This document shows, piece after piece, positions 51,142-60,652 of a DNA stretch of 64,000 nucleotides. The position numbers were made by a program, and so were the translations under genes. Below the pieces are notes generated by a model. It was not told the origin of the DNA, made no database searches, and saw only the letters and a program-made list of their open reading frames with translations. The DNA comes from SIG454 sp045646365. Lineage in GTDB: Bacteria; Bacillota; Clostridia; Monoglobales; Monoglobaceae. The stretch covers positions 1 to 64,000 of the forward strand of contig JAZRKP010000044.1 in the NCBI GenBank assembly GCA_045646365.1, read 5' to 3'. Position 1 is the first letter of the stretch. Each line of letters begins with the position of its first letter.

Positions 51142-53023
51142 TTAATTCTCCCCCTTTCACTTTTAAAAGCATTTCGGAAAATTCAGGAGTTCCGAAAAAT
51201 GTAGGAATACCGTCATGGATTACCACAAATCTGTCAGCACCCCATATAACAGCCTTGCCTGCCGCTTCTGCAATCCTCCTTACAGGAACATAGCTTTCTC
51301 CGTCAAAGGTAACCGCCATATTCTGCCATTCTTCAAAGCCAAGCTTTTGTGCCATTTCTCCGCCTATATAAGTTGTTCCGTTTTTAACAACTGTGACTAT
51401 CGGTTCGGCTTTGCCGTTAATATAAGCTTTGTTTGCTTTGGTATCAATCACCGTGCTTTGTTTAATCTTCCACTTGGTGGTTGCACTCAGCATATCGCCG
51501 GATATATATTTTATTTTTATATCACCAATATTAAGTGAGGTTCCGTTTGTCCATTTACGCCATTTGCCAAACTTAAATGTGAGCTTGTCGCCGGCTTTAA
51601 CCTGCTGTGTAACATTTATATCATTCACAAAATAAACGGTATCAATCTCTTCATCATATTTTACCGAAACATCTCCACCAACACGGTTTGACCAGATTTC
51701 CTTATCATTTAAGTAAACCTTAATAAGCATACCGTTTGTTCCCTTGTTGACAGGAAGGTTACCTTCAACCTTTATTATGCCGCTTTTGTCAAGCACAAGG
51801 TCTATTGCAGGCTCGCCCCTTTGGTTGCCCGGTGTTACAACAGTTGATGTCATCTTGCAGGTTGAATCCCCAAGAACATTGGCTACCCATGTACCCGAGC
51901 TGTATGTCATAGGAAATTTTGTATCGTTATAGATGGCATAAAGCAAAACATCCTCACTTACAGTTGAACCTATTTTAGACGAAAGAGTAAATTCACTGTC
52001 AACAGCATAATTTGAGCCTGATGCAGTTGTTGCATCAGAGAATGGCTGCGAGCCAACAAAGGGGGTAACATCAACACTCCATTCGCTGTAGTTATAACCT
52101 GAAAAATCGTTTGTTTTAACTTCAATATCTATAACATCCTCTTTCTCAGCGGTGAAACGAACATCAACGCCACCCTTTTCGTTAGCCGGGACCATTTGCT
52201 GCCACATCAGCTTGTCGTTGTGATACACATATACAATACTGCCGCCGCTTCGTCTGTCCATACCTGAAATGCTTGCGTAAACACGGTGCTTTCCTGCCTC
52301 TTTTACAATATAGCGTGTAACCATTGAACATTTATCTGATGGCATAATCTCATAATCACTCATGAAAGCAATGCCGTCGGATGCCATAAAACGGTCTGTT
52401 CCCTCATCATATGTAAGTTCAGAGAGCTTGCCATCCATCCGCTGCATATATTGATAACCCTCTCTGCCTACGGCTCCGGAATATGCTTTGGCTGTATAGG
52501 ACACAGACGGCCACCATACTATTGCATCATAGCCATTACCTTTTTTAGCGTTAACTCTGAACCAAATTTCATCGCCTTTTCTTACGTTTGCCTCCAAATC
52601 ATAGCTTGGTGTTTCACCGAAGGGAACATCCTGTGTCCACAGAGTTTCTTCACCCTTGCCAATAGTCAGCAAAACTCCGTCTCCGCCATCATTGGTCGTA
52701 AGTGTCCATCCGATTGTTCCCTGAAGCTTTACTACGCCCTTTAACGGTGCGGTAAACAGAAAACCAACATCTGTGTCATTGCCCGGCGTTATTGCATTCA
52801 CCTTAATAACACCTACGGGGTTTGCCTCCCAACGGCTGTTTGAAGCACTCCATGCCAGGTCGGTTGTTTTATTACCATCAAACTGAACATAGCGAAAATT
52901 ATTCTTGCCCTGTACGGTTTCAAAAGAGCTTGCAAAGGTCTGTGTAATCACAGTTTCCGCCGCATAAGCAGGTATACATCCGATTCCCAGAAGCAATGCA
53001 AGCAGCACACATAATTTTTTCAA
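51134..53023 (-). CDS. Secreted protein ending in a copper amine oxidase N-terminal-like domain
   Basis: A 629-residue exported protein with signal peptide (MKKLCVLLALLLGIGCIPAYA). Several beta-sandwich units follow; the section from about residue 345 (LLYAIYNDTKFPMTYSS, VANVLGD, RVGGDVSVKYDEEIDTVYF, VKAGDKLTFKF) is paralogous to that of the 46308-47990 protein. The C-terminus has a copper-amine-oxidase-N domain (about 530-610: NGKAEPIVTVVKNGTTYIGG, SYVPVRRIAEAAGKAV). TTG 53023, eight bases after AAAGGAG, is preferred to GTG 53032, which touches that site. Role unknown; probably wall- or polysaccharide-binding. Confidence 0.78.
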   Translation of the reverse strand: MKKLCVLLALLLGIGCIPAYAAETVITQTFASSFETVQGKNNFRYVQFDGNKTTDLAWSASNSRWEANPVGVIKVNAITPGNDTDVGFLFTAPLKGVVKLQGTIGWTLTTNDGGDGVLLTIGKGEETLWTQDVPFGETPSYDLEANVRKGDEIWFRVNAKKGNGYDAIVWWPSVSYTAKAYSGAVGREGYQYMQRMDGKLSELTYDEGTDRFMASDGIAFMSDYEIMPSDKCSMVTRYIVKEAGKHRVYASISGMDRRSGGSIVYVYHNDKLMWQQMVPANEKGGVDVRFTAEKEDVIDIEVKTNDFSGYNYSEWSVDVTPFVGSQPFSDATTASGSNYAVDSEFTLSSKIGSTVSEDVLLYAIYNDTKFPMTYSSGTWVANVLGDSTCKMTSTVVTPGNQRGEPAIDLVLDKSGIIKVEGNLPVNKGTNGMLIKVYLNDKEIWSNRVGGDVSVKYDEEIDTVYFVNDINVTQQVKAGDKLTFKFGKWRKWTNGTSLNIGDIKIKYISGDMLSATTKWKIKQSTVIDTKANKAYINGKAEPIVTVVKNGTTYIGGEMAQKLGFEEWQNMAVTFDGESYVPVRRIAEAAGKAVIWGADRFVVIHDGIPTFFGTPEFSEMLLKVKGGELID

Positions 53024-53045
53024 TTCCGACACTCCTTTCGTTAAA

Positions 53046-54020
53046 TCAGTTTAAAATAAGCTTATCGGAGATATTAACGGGATAGAATCTGTCAATACTG
53101 TTTGTGATGGCAAAGGTTTTAATCTTCCACCCCTCATATGAAGTTTCAGCTTCGTTTTCATCAAATACCGGCATAGTAAGCACCGTATTGATGTGCGAAC
53201 TGTCACCTGCTACGTTCTTTATATCTCTCAGTCGGTTTGAATAATCATACACCATAAAATAAACCGAGGCACTAAGGGGTGTATCGTTGTAAAGCTCAAT
53301 GCTTACAGCAGAACCCTCATCTATGTCTTTAATCTCGGTAACACCGGCACCACCGACGGTATATTGGGTAGCCTGCAGATATTTGATTACAGGATCCCAC
53401 ACCATTGTTGCAGCAGTTGCAGTGATTGAGCCCATTTCAAAGAAAAGCATATCTCCTGCGGAAACCTCAATATCAATATTATACGGTTCAATACCGACTT
53501 TATAGTTGGCAGGGATTGAATACCACCAGATGTAGTTGTCATTGGTTTTCACAGTATCTGAATCGTACTCATTCTGGTAATCAACAAGCTCATAATTTGA
53601 ATTTGTATGAGCTATGCCCACTTCAATCGGTGCCTTTTGTCCTGAATTATATGCCATTCTTACATTTCCGTTTGCTGTGAGATTAATCTTTCCCGAATAA
53701 GGAGCTTTCCACACAAATGCGGTTTTATTATCAACAGTTGAACCCTTTGCCTGCATTTCACCAATCGCTGTAACGAAATTCTGCACTGCACCCGAGGCTG
53801 TGTAAACAACCCAGTTTTTACCTTCGGTTGCTTTTGTCAAATCCTTGTAATCAGAATATGTTCCGCCATCTCGATACCTGTAATACCAGCCTTTTGCACC
53901 TTGGGTAGTAGAGCTGTAATCGGCAGAAAGACAATAGTTTGGAGTAACAGCCGCCTGTGCACAAAGCGTTGCAGAAAGCAATAAACCTATACACAATACC
54001 ATAGAAATTATTTTTTTCAT
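53046..54020 (-). CDS. Secreted protein of unknown function
   Basis: A 324-residue exported protein with signal peptide (1-23, cut after AQA). The main domain (about 25-220) is an aromatic-rich beta sandwich (KGWYYRYRDGG, AFVWKAPYSGKINLTANGNV, NYIWWYSIPANYKVG) resembling the jelly-roll units in its neighbour upstream of 53023. The C-terminal part (about 225-320, VYFMVYDYSNRLRDI...WKIKTFAITNSIDRFYPV) resembles the terminal Ig-like module found in other proteins of this cluster. Gap of 11 bp from the SLH gene; same operon. No family assigned. Confidence 0.72.
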   Translation of the reverse strand: MKKIISMVLCIGLLLSATLCAQAAVTPNYCLSADYSSTTQGAKGWYYRYRDGGTYSDYKDLTKATEGKNWVVYTASGAVQNFVTAIGEMQAKGSTVDNKTAFVWKAPYSGKINLTANGNVRMAYNSGQKAPIEVGIAHTNSNYELVDYQNEYDSDTVKTNDNYIWWYSIPANYKVGIEPYNIDIEVSAGDMLFFEMGSITATAATMVWDPVIKYLQATQYTVGGAGVTEIKDIDEGSAVSIELYNDTPLSASVYFMVYDYSNRLRDIKNVAGDSSHINTVLTMPVFDENEAETSYEGWKIKTFAITNSIDRFYPVNISDKLILN

Positions 54021-54031
54021 ATCAAATCACC

Positions 54032-56629
54032 TCACCGATAGATTATTGTTATCATTGTTGAGTTTGATGCATTTCCCAATGTAAATATTTCATCACCGGG
54101 AAGTATATCGCCGAAACTTACTTTAGCGATATATTCCGTGTCTTTTTTATAAAGAATAACTGTTCCTCCGACCGGGATAACCGCCTTTGCATCAAGGGGT
54201 GAAATCACACCTGTGGGCTTTGTTTCCGTCACCAAAAAGCCTGAGCTTGAAACATTTGCAGCATAACCAAATGATGTCAGTCTGTCACCATTGTGAACAG
54301 TACCTATTCCGTTGTGGCTTGTATCGGTCAGCTTGTGAACCACCTTAAGTTCCTCTATGCCATTTAGTGCATTTAAAGCATACTGTATCAAATCGCCATT
54401 TTCAACTGTTCGGGTACTGTCAGCACTGTCAACAAGCACTTCACCCGGCATTGACTTTATTTCAACAAGGTTACCGGCTGTATTATAGCCACTTATTATA
54501 TTAACAATATCACCGTCGTTGTTTAACCCTTCTAAAATTTCGGTAACAAACATGAACGAATTATCAACAGTAAGCACACTGCCGTTTGAACGAACTATTG
54601 CATAGCTTACCCTGCCCTGTGAATTCAAATCATAAAGGCTTACATCATATGTTTTATCACGTCTGAAGTATGTTCCGCTAAGAATTTTGTATTTTTCTAT
54701 TTCTGCACTTCCGTCTGCCGGAACATAAAACACCTTTGTTGATGCATCAACGGAATATGTGTATCCCAAAACATTCTGTTTTCTTACATAAAGCGATTCC
54801 TTAACATCAAGAGAAAATTCGTTCGGGTCATACGATGGAGTGTTTAAGCAATATGTGATTTTTTTAATCACGCCGTCCTCCGCTGTGTATTTAATAAGCT
54901 GTTTACCTGCGACTTCCGTTGAAAGCTCAGTCCATACCTGGCTGGATGGCAGACTGCTTACCTTGAGTGAAGTACCATTTACAATTATTTTATCATTCGC
55001 ACTGAATATCTCCATTTTACCCTTATCGGTATAAATCTTGAATAAAGCCTCCGATTTAAAGGCGTCGCTATCGGAAGTTATTGCAACAAGATAACCCACA
55101 TCACCCGTAGCACTTCCGCTTGTAAAGTACACGATTTCACCGTTTGTGTTAAGATAAAACTGACCGCCGACACCCGTCTTGATTTCAGGTATATGATTTC
55201 CTGCCTGCAAAGCTTTAGCTACGGAGCTTATTGCATATTCTTTGCCACTGATAACCGCATACTGCACAGAACCTCTTTTTCGTAATGAATCTATGCTTCC
55301 GTAAGCAGAATCGGTGCAACCAAGGATTTTAATTACTTTTCCTGTGCTTGTTCCTTCAGACACAGCAACCGACACAACCATACCTTCACTCAAAGCACCG
55401 AGGTCTGTCTCTTCGCCATCCAGAAAAATTCTTACATAGTTTTCTTTAAGCGAAAGTGGTGCTTCACTGTATTTAAAGTAAATCATTTCATCTTCAATAA
55501 CAGTTCTTTCAACAACCATATCCTTATATTCGGTTATGTTAACAAGGTCAATTGTTCCGTCATCATTATTGTCTGTCATTTTAATGTTTACGGTAGACAA
55601 TTTTTTTAATCTTGATTCATCAAACGCAACAGCTTTACCGTTGTATATCATATCGGTTATTGCCGAGAACTTCTTTTCTCTTGCTCTTTCGCCATCGCTG
55701 TATTTAATCAGCTTTTTTGTTGCTGAAGTGATGCTGTCGCCCCATATCTCAACGATTTCATTTGATGCTTTTTCTTCCACATATATAAGTGTATATGTGT
55801 TTTTATCTTTATTAACCTTAGCATATGCCTTAACGCTGCTGCCTAAATATTCATCGGCAAAGCGGTTCGGGTCAAGAACTTTCAGGCCTTCAATTATCAC
55901 AGCATCCTCGCCTGTGCCACCATTTGCGCGGTTTAACGAAGTGGTATCGATTGCGGTAATTTTGCCCTCAATTATTTCAATATCAAGAATTTCAGAAAGC
56001 AGGGTTTCTCCGCTGCGGACCTGGTAATCGGCATTTCCGTCGCTGCTGACTCCCACAAGCTGAACCATATCTGTATGAAGTGCATCATATATAATCTGTG
56101 CAACATCTATACGGCGTGCTGTTTGTTCCGGCACTATGTTCATTGACCTGATAATATCAAATTTTTTTGCCGCCAGAGTATAGCCCTTGGGGAAACCGCC
56201 CTGAATCTCGGCATACGCTTTTCCGCCTATCAAATCAACAAAAATTTTTACAACCTGTCCGCAAGTTACATAATCATTTGGACCAAACTTGCCGTCACCA
56301 TAGCCCGACATACATCCGTTGCGAACTACCGTTTCGACATATGCTCTGTCCTGCTCGCTGACATCGGTAAACTTTTTCACATTATCCGTCTTTACATCAT
56401 AATTTAATAATCTGCATAAAATTTGTGCCATCTCAAATCTTTTTACAAGGCTGTCGTCCCAGAATTCTCCGGTGTATTCGTCTAACTCCATAAAATTGAG
56501 ATTTGTCAGAAACATAACAGCACGATTTGAAGAATCGTTTGGTTTAGCATATAATGTCATCGGCACCGAAAAAACAGTACCGGCAATCATACAAACCGTA
56601 AGTACGAACGCTAAAATCCTATTTCTCAT
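54032..56629 (-). CDS. SLH-domain secreted protein
   Basis: An 865-residue exported protein. Signal peptide (1-28) and N-terminal S-layer homology repeats (about 35-195; second: FTDVSEQDRAYVETVVRNGC, GYGDGKFGPNDYVTCGQ) should attach it to the cell wall. The remaining 650 residues are beta-rich with recurring OB/SH3-like strands (GKITAIDTT, IVEIWGDSITSATKKLI) and no recognised catalytic site. This layout (SLH plus long beta tail) is common in clostridial surface proteins. AAAGGAAG precedes ATG 56629; 49 bp after the upstream SLH gene. Confidence 0.8.
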   Translation of the reverse strand: MRNRILAFVLTVCMIAGTVFSVPMTLYAKPNDSSNRAVMFLTNLNFMELDEYTGEFWDDSLVKRFEMAQILCRLLNYDVKTDNVKKFTDVSEQDRAYVETVVRNGCMSGYGDGKFGPNDYVTCGQVVKIFVDLIGGKAYAEIQGGFPKGYTLAAKKFDIIRSMNIVPEQTARRIDVAQIIYDALHTDMVQLVGVSSDGNADYQVRSGETLLSEILDIEIIEGKITAIDTTSLNRANGGTGEDAVIIEGLKVLDPNRFADEYLGSSVKAYAKVNKDKNTYTLIYVEEKASNEIVEIWGDSITSATKKLIKYSDGERAREKKFSAITDMIYNGKAVAFDESRLKKLSTVNIKMTDNNDDGTIDLVNITEYKDMVVERTVIEDEMIYFKYSEAPLSLKENYVRIFLDGEETDLGALSEGMVVSVAVSEGTSTGKVIKILGCTDSAYGSIDSLRKRGSVQYAVISGKEYAISSVAKALQAGNHIPEIKTGVGGQFYLNTNGEIVYFTSGSATGDVGYLVAITSDSDAFKSEALFKIYTDKGKMEIFSANDKIIVNGTSLKVSSLPSSQVWTELSTEVAGKQLIKYTAEDGVIKKITYCLNTPSYDPNEFSLDVKESLYVRKQNVLGYTYSVDASTKVFYVPADGSAEIEKYKILSGTYFRRDKTYDVSLYDLNSQGRVSYAIVRSNGSVLTVDNSFMFVTEILEGLNNDGDIVNIISGYNTAGNLVEIKSMPGEVLVDSADSTRTVENGDLIQYALNALNGIEELKVVHKLTDTSHNGIGTVHNGDRLTSFGYAANVSSSGFLVTETKPTGVISPLDAKAVIPVGGTVILYKKDTEYIAKVSFGDILPGDEIFTLGNASNSTMITIIYR

Positions 56630-56678
56630 TATTCTCTTCCTTTCTGCGGCAAACGCACATTTTCTCTGTTATGATCCT

Positions 56679-59600
56679 TTACTGTAAGCATCTGCTGATA
56701 ATTACCGCCGCTTCAGCACGGGTTGCGGTATTTTTAGGTGCAAAAGTACCATCTCCCACACCCCTGATAATGCCCATTGAGTTCAAAGTCTCAACTGCTT
56801 CAAGTGCATAGTCCGAAATTTCTTCAGAATCGTTAAATCCCTTTTTGTTAGCCGGAATATTTCTGCGGCTTGCCGCAAGCGCACGGAATATCATAACTGC
56901 CATATCCTCGCGGGAAATCAAGCTTCCTGTGCCAAAATGTGTGTCCGAAACACCATTTACAATACCTGCTTCAACAGCCGATGCTATGTATTTAGCATAC
57001 CATTCATCAGATGCCACATCCTCAAATTCGACTGAACTATTTGAAGTATCAAATTCAAGTGCTTCGCAAACCATCTTAAGAAATTCTTCTCTCGTTACTC
57101 CACGATTTGGCTCAAATGAGCCATTTCCCACGCCTGAAACAATTCCTTTGTTGTAAAGGTTCAAAATAGCTGCTTCTGCCCATTTATGCTCTGACAGGTC
57201 CTTGAATACAGCACTGCCATTACCTGACAATCCGTTTCCGTTATTTTGCGAGGTGCTTGGTAAGTCGGTACCGATTGAGAAGTTGTCGTTACCCACTGAG
57301 CCTGAACCTCCGCCCACTGAGCCTGAACCTCCGCCCGCTGAGCCCGAGCCACCGCCCGTCGAACCTGCACCGCCGCCTTGCGAACCGGGTTTTTTGGCAT
57401 TTTTAACAGCTGATTTAATTGCTTCTGCCAAAGCCGTTGTTGTCCGAAACTTGCTTTCATCATTTGAAAGCTTGATTGACCGCATTGCCGCATCAATTAT
57501 ATCCAGGCTTGTTTCTGCTTCAAGCTCGGCAAGCTTGTTTTCGGATAAGCCATCGTTTACAAGTGCTTTGTTGTTTATAAACAAATCTGCAAGCTCGGTA
57601 TAGGTTGTTGACGAAACCATATCAAGAAGCATTGCTTTTCTTACTTCCTTAATAAATACCTCATAGTTTGCAAAGCCTGACGGATTGTTTGCCTTTACGT
57701 TTTGTGCAACCCAATTCTGAGAGTCTGTCGAAAGGGTGCTGAAATTTAATTCTTCAACACATATCGCTTCTATATTATCGTTATATGTTATAAGGTCAGC
57801 AACCGCCACATCGGTGCCAAGACTTGCAAAGTCTGCTGCAATCAAAGACGCATTAAGTATTTTTGAAATATTTTCCGTGGTAAGCTGTGTCTTATAGTTT
57901 TGAAGAGCTGCATTCACCGCCGCTTTTTCTTCATCGGTCATTGCGGTATATTTGCTTACCCACACTCCCAAACCTTCATAAACTTTCTTATTCTGAATAG
58001 CCGTCAGTCCGCTTGATGGAACAATCGCTTTCATATCGTCGCTGTCTGCCGCCTCGGTTATGTAAGTGAACACCGATTTTGAGCTTCTCTTTAAATCGGC
58101 AACGCTTGCTTCGTCCATAAGCGTATTTGTAAACTGAACAGCCACACGTGCATCACGCTGATTGCTCATGCCCATACTCTGTGCATCAAACGCCAGCCAA
58201 AGCTCTTCAATCCGCGGCGTGCTTTCATTGTCATAAAGCAGTATGCTTCCGCCAAAGCTTCCGTCCTCACCCGTGGTTATAATATCAAAATGCTTTGTGT
58301 CCGCACCGAACGGAACCGGCGAACCTCCCTGCTTGTATACAAGCACAGACATTTTTTCATTTGCAATCGCTTCACTTCCGCTCAAAAGCTTGCCGCTGTA
58401 TGTCAGGGTTTTTCCCAATATCGAACCTGTCAAACCGTTAGCTGCCGTAGATTGTTTGGTAACAAAAGCCACCTCATAATCCTGTGCCGGCTTGTCCCCG
58501 TATATATCCTCTACTGTATCCAAAAAGCTTATACGGAATTTCACACCCTCGGGGAATGTCAAACCACCTGCCATAGTCCAGGTTATACTCTTGCTTCCAT
58601 CAAACGCAAATATCGCTCCTGTATCTGTCCAACTTCCCGATACATACTTTTCAAGCTTTACTGTATCTGCAGAAACAGCCACAGGGTTAAGGTCATAGTT
58701 AAATTCAGCTTTAACAGTAGTGATATCCGCAACGCCTGCAACCTCTGCAAAAATTGAGCCATCAGCCGAAGCGGTAACAGCAGCTACCTTTGGAGTATCA
58801 AGAACAGCTGTCTCAAATATAAATACATTTTCCCCGGATTCGATTGTTTCGCCATTGACAGCTTTAACACCATCGTTAAAGGTCAATTTGTATTCGCTCT
58901 GTGCATCAAGCGGCGTTGTCGGTACAATCACAACCGTTTTGTCGTCTTCAAGGGTCGGTGTATTGAGCGTAACCGGGCTTTCCCCGCCGTCGGTCAATTT
59001 AACAAGGCTGATATTTCCGGTATTAACAGTTGGGGGATCAAGTGAAATGCTAAAAGGAACTCTTATTTCCTTAATCTTTTTCTTCATACTGTCCACTCTG
59101 CCCATTGCACCGCTTTTATCGACATATGTAACATTGTCAATAATTATTTCAGGTTTTTCCAATACAGGAGTAGTTATTGTTTTTACAATAGGTTCAGCAA
59201 GAGCTGTGCCGTCAATCCTTTTTACATTTGTTTCAAAGGTAAGAAGATATGTACTGTCTGATTTAAGCTCCTCACCCAGGGTCAGTGTAATCGCATTGTC
59301 GTCGTTCATATCGTAATCTGCTGTTAATGAAACCGGTGTGTTTCCACCCTCTTCAACAAGAACAAGAGTTATATTTCCATCAGTTTCAAGCGAAGCTTCA
59401 TTCATAGGCACATTAAATGCTGCTTTAATAAATTTTACTTTTGAAATCAACTCTGTTCCATTTTTGTCAAATAACTCAATATCTCCATCATCAACCGCTA
59501 CATCAGTCAATGTTTCCAAGGTTATGGGCTTTTCAATAGCTGCGTTTACAGAAACTTCATTTTTGCCCTTAACATTTGTTGTTATCAAAACCTTATAACT

Positions 59601-60464
59601 GCCGGCAGGGTCAATCGGTTCAGTGGGGATTATAATAACAGTTTTGTTATCGCTATCCAGTTTAACTGTTGCCGAAACCACATCATCAGGCGAGCCCGAC
59701 TTTAAAAGCTTGATGTTACCTGCCGTTTCAACCGAAGTCCTATTCAGTTCAATATTAAACGGAATCTTTATTCCATCAAGCCAGCTGTGCTCAATACCGT
59801 TTCCTGTTTCGTCAATTTCAGGTGTTTCAACGGTGTAGGTAACCCTGACATTATCAAAATAAAGTCCGGTACATGTTTTTGGCATTCTGAACTGAATTTT
59901 AAATGTTCCTGCTTTGTCAAATCCTGATATGGCCGAAGTGCTGCACTGACCTGCAAAGTTTCCATTTAAATAATATTTAACAGTGTTTTCTGAAAAATCA
60001 ATTACAAGCTTTACATTATTCCATGATGCAGCCCCAAAATCAGCAAGATGGGCTGTTGATGTAGCACTGGTTATATAACTTGAGGCAACTCTCATCAATA
60101 AAAATGAATCAGTTTCAGATTTTATAGCAAGTGCATCATTTTCCATACACACATCAAAGTCATAAGTCAACCTTCCCGGTTTTTGGCTTGCACTTTGCAT
60201 TGAAGAAGCATCCATCCATATCTGATGTGTGTTCGATGGTTGCGAAATTTTAAGAACCTTGCCTCTTCCTCCAATATTTTCTATTGTAGAAAAGTTAGTG
60301 TTTGCAGGGTAGATAATTCCGCTTGTGGGAACACCCCCATTCTCAAAATCAATCACGCCTGAATCCGCAAGAACATCGGTTTCCGCACTTGTAACAAAAG
60401 TGAGTGTCGACAGCATCATTGCAAGTGCCAGTATTATCGACATAACCTTAGTAAACTTTTTCAA
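56679..60464 (-). CDS. LamG-like/Ig-repeat surface protein with C-terminal SLH triplet
   Basis: A 1261-residue exported protein. Signal peptide (1-27) precedes a concanavalin/LamG-like domain (about 35-215, SWNNVKLVIDF...CTGLYFDNVRVTY) and four bacterial Ig-like repeats (about 225-660: VPFSISLDPPTVNTGNISLV, IPTEPIDPAGSYKVLI). A helical region (about 770-1030) and a Gly/Ser linker (about 1030-1060) lead to three SLH repeats at the C-terminus (1085-1261: KWAEAAILNLYNKGIVSGVG, EWYAKYIASAVEAGIVNGVS). TTG start with AAAGGAG. First gene of the long secreted operon behind the promoter at 60531. Confidence 0.85.
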   Translation of the reverse strand: MKKFTKVMSIILALAMMLSTLTFVTSAETDVLADSGVIDFENGGVPTSGIIYPANTNFSTIENIGGRGKVLKISQPSNTHQIWMDASSMQSASQKPGRLTYDFDVCMENDALAIKSETDSFLLMRVASSYITSATSTAHLADFGAASWNNVKLVIDFSENTVKYYLNGNFAGQCSTSAISGFDKAGTFKIQFRMPKTCTGLYFDNVRVTYTVETPEIDETGNGIEHSWLDGIKIPFNIELNRTSVETAGNIKLLKSGSPDDVVSATVKLDSDNKTVIIIPTEPIDPAGSYKVLITTNVKGKNEVSVNAAIEKPITLETLTDVAVDDGDIELFDKNGTELISKVKFIKAAFNVPMNEASLETDGNITLVLVEEGGNTPVSLTADYDMNDDNAITLTLGEELKSDSTYLLTFETNVKRIDGTALAEPIVKTITTPVLEKPEIIIDNVTYVDKSGAMGRVDSMKKKIKEIRVPFSISLDPPTVNTGNISLVKLTDGGESPVTLNTPTLEDDKTVVIVPTTPLDAQSEYKLTFNDGVKAVNGETIESGENVFIFETAVLDTPKVAAVTASADGSIFAEVAGVADITTVKAEFNYDLNPVAVSADTVKLEKYVSGSWTDTGAIFAFDGSKSITWTMAGGLTFPEGVKFRISFLDTVEDIYGDKPAQDYEVAFVTKQSTAANGLTGSILGKTLTYSGKLLSGSEAIANEKMSVLVYKQGGSPVPFGADTKHFDIITTGEDGSFGGSILLYDNESTPRIEELWLAFDAQSMGMSNQRDARVAVQFTNTLMDEASVADLKRSSKSVFTYITEAADSDDMKAIVPSSGLTAIQNKKVYEGLGVWVSKYTAMTDEEKAAVNAALQNYKTQLTTENISKILNASLIAADFASLGTDVAVADLITYNDNIEAICVEELNFSTLSTDSQNWVAQNVKANNPSGFANYEVFIKEVRKAMLLDMVSSTTYTELADLFINNKALVNDGLSENKLAELEAETSLDIIDAAMRSIKLSNDESKFRTTTALAEAIKSAVKNAKKPGSQGGGAGSTGGGSGSAGGGSGSVGGGSGSVGNDNFSIGTDLPSTSQNNGNGLSGNGSAVFKDLSEHKWAEAAILNLYNKGIVSGVGNGSFEPNRGVTREEFLKMVCEALEFDTSNSSVEFEDVASDEWYAKYIASAVEAGIVNGVSDTHFGTGSLISREDMAVMIFRALAASRRNIPANKKGFNDSEEISDYALEAVETLNSMGIIRGVGDGTFAPKNTATRAEAAVIISRCLQ
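57292..57375. repeat. Four tandem 21-bp units coding a Gly/Ser linker
   Basis: Units begin at 57292, 57313, 57334 and 57355; the first two are identical and the others carry a few substitutions. On the coding strand each gives a seven-residue GGSGSxG unit in the spacer between the helical region and the SLH repeats. Length is likely to vary between strains. Confidence 0.85.
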
Positions 60465-60530
60465 AATTCATCTCTCCTTTTTATTGTATTTATGATATCT
60501 TTTTTAGAGATCCCTGGTAAATTTACTTTA

Positions 60531-60559
60531 ATTATATAGTGAAACATATCCTAAGACAA
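60531..60559 (-). promoter_or_regulatory. Promoter of the secreted-protein operon
   Basis: TTGTCT (60554-60559), 17-bp spacer, TATAAT (60531-60536) on the minus strand; leader about 60 nt to the TTG start at 60464. Confidence 0.75.
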
Positions 60560-60652
60560 CGGACTTTTATTGTAATTAAAGAGTATTTCTTTCTATCCTG
60601 TTAAAAACAGTAAAACACTCCTCAAAAACATTTTATAAAGATAAAAACACCT

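Noticed and set aside
46308..53023. Calling the copper-amine-oxidase-N-like proteins amine oxidases
   Set aside because: Only the small N-terminal-type domain is seen; the catalytic copper/topaquinone domain is absent.
60585..60652. Terminator between the rhamnosidase and the secreted operon
   Set aside because: Only a weak CTGTT/AACAG stem was found, without enough pairing to support a call.
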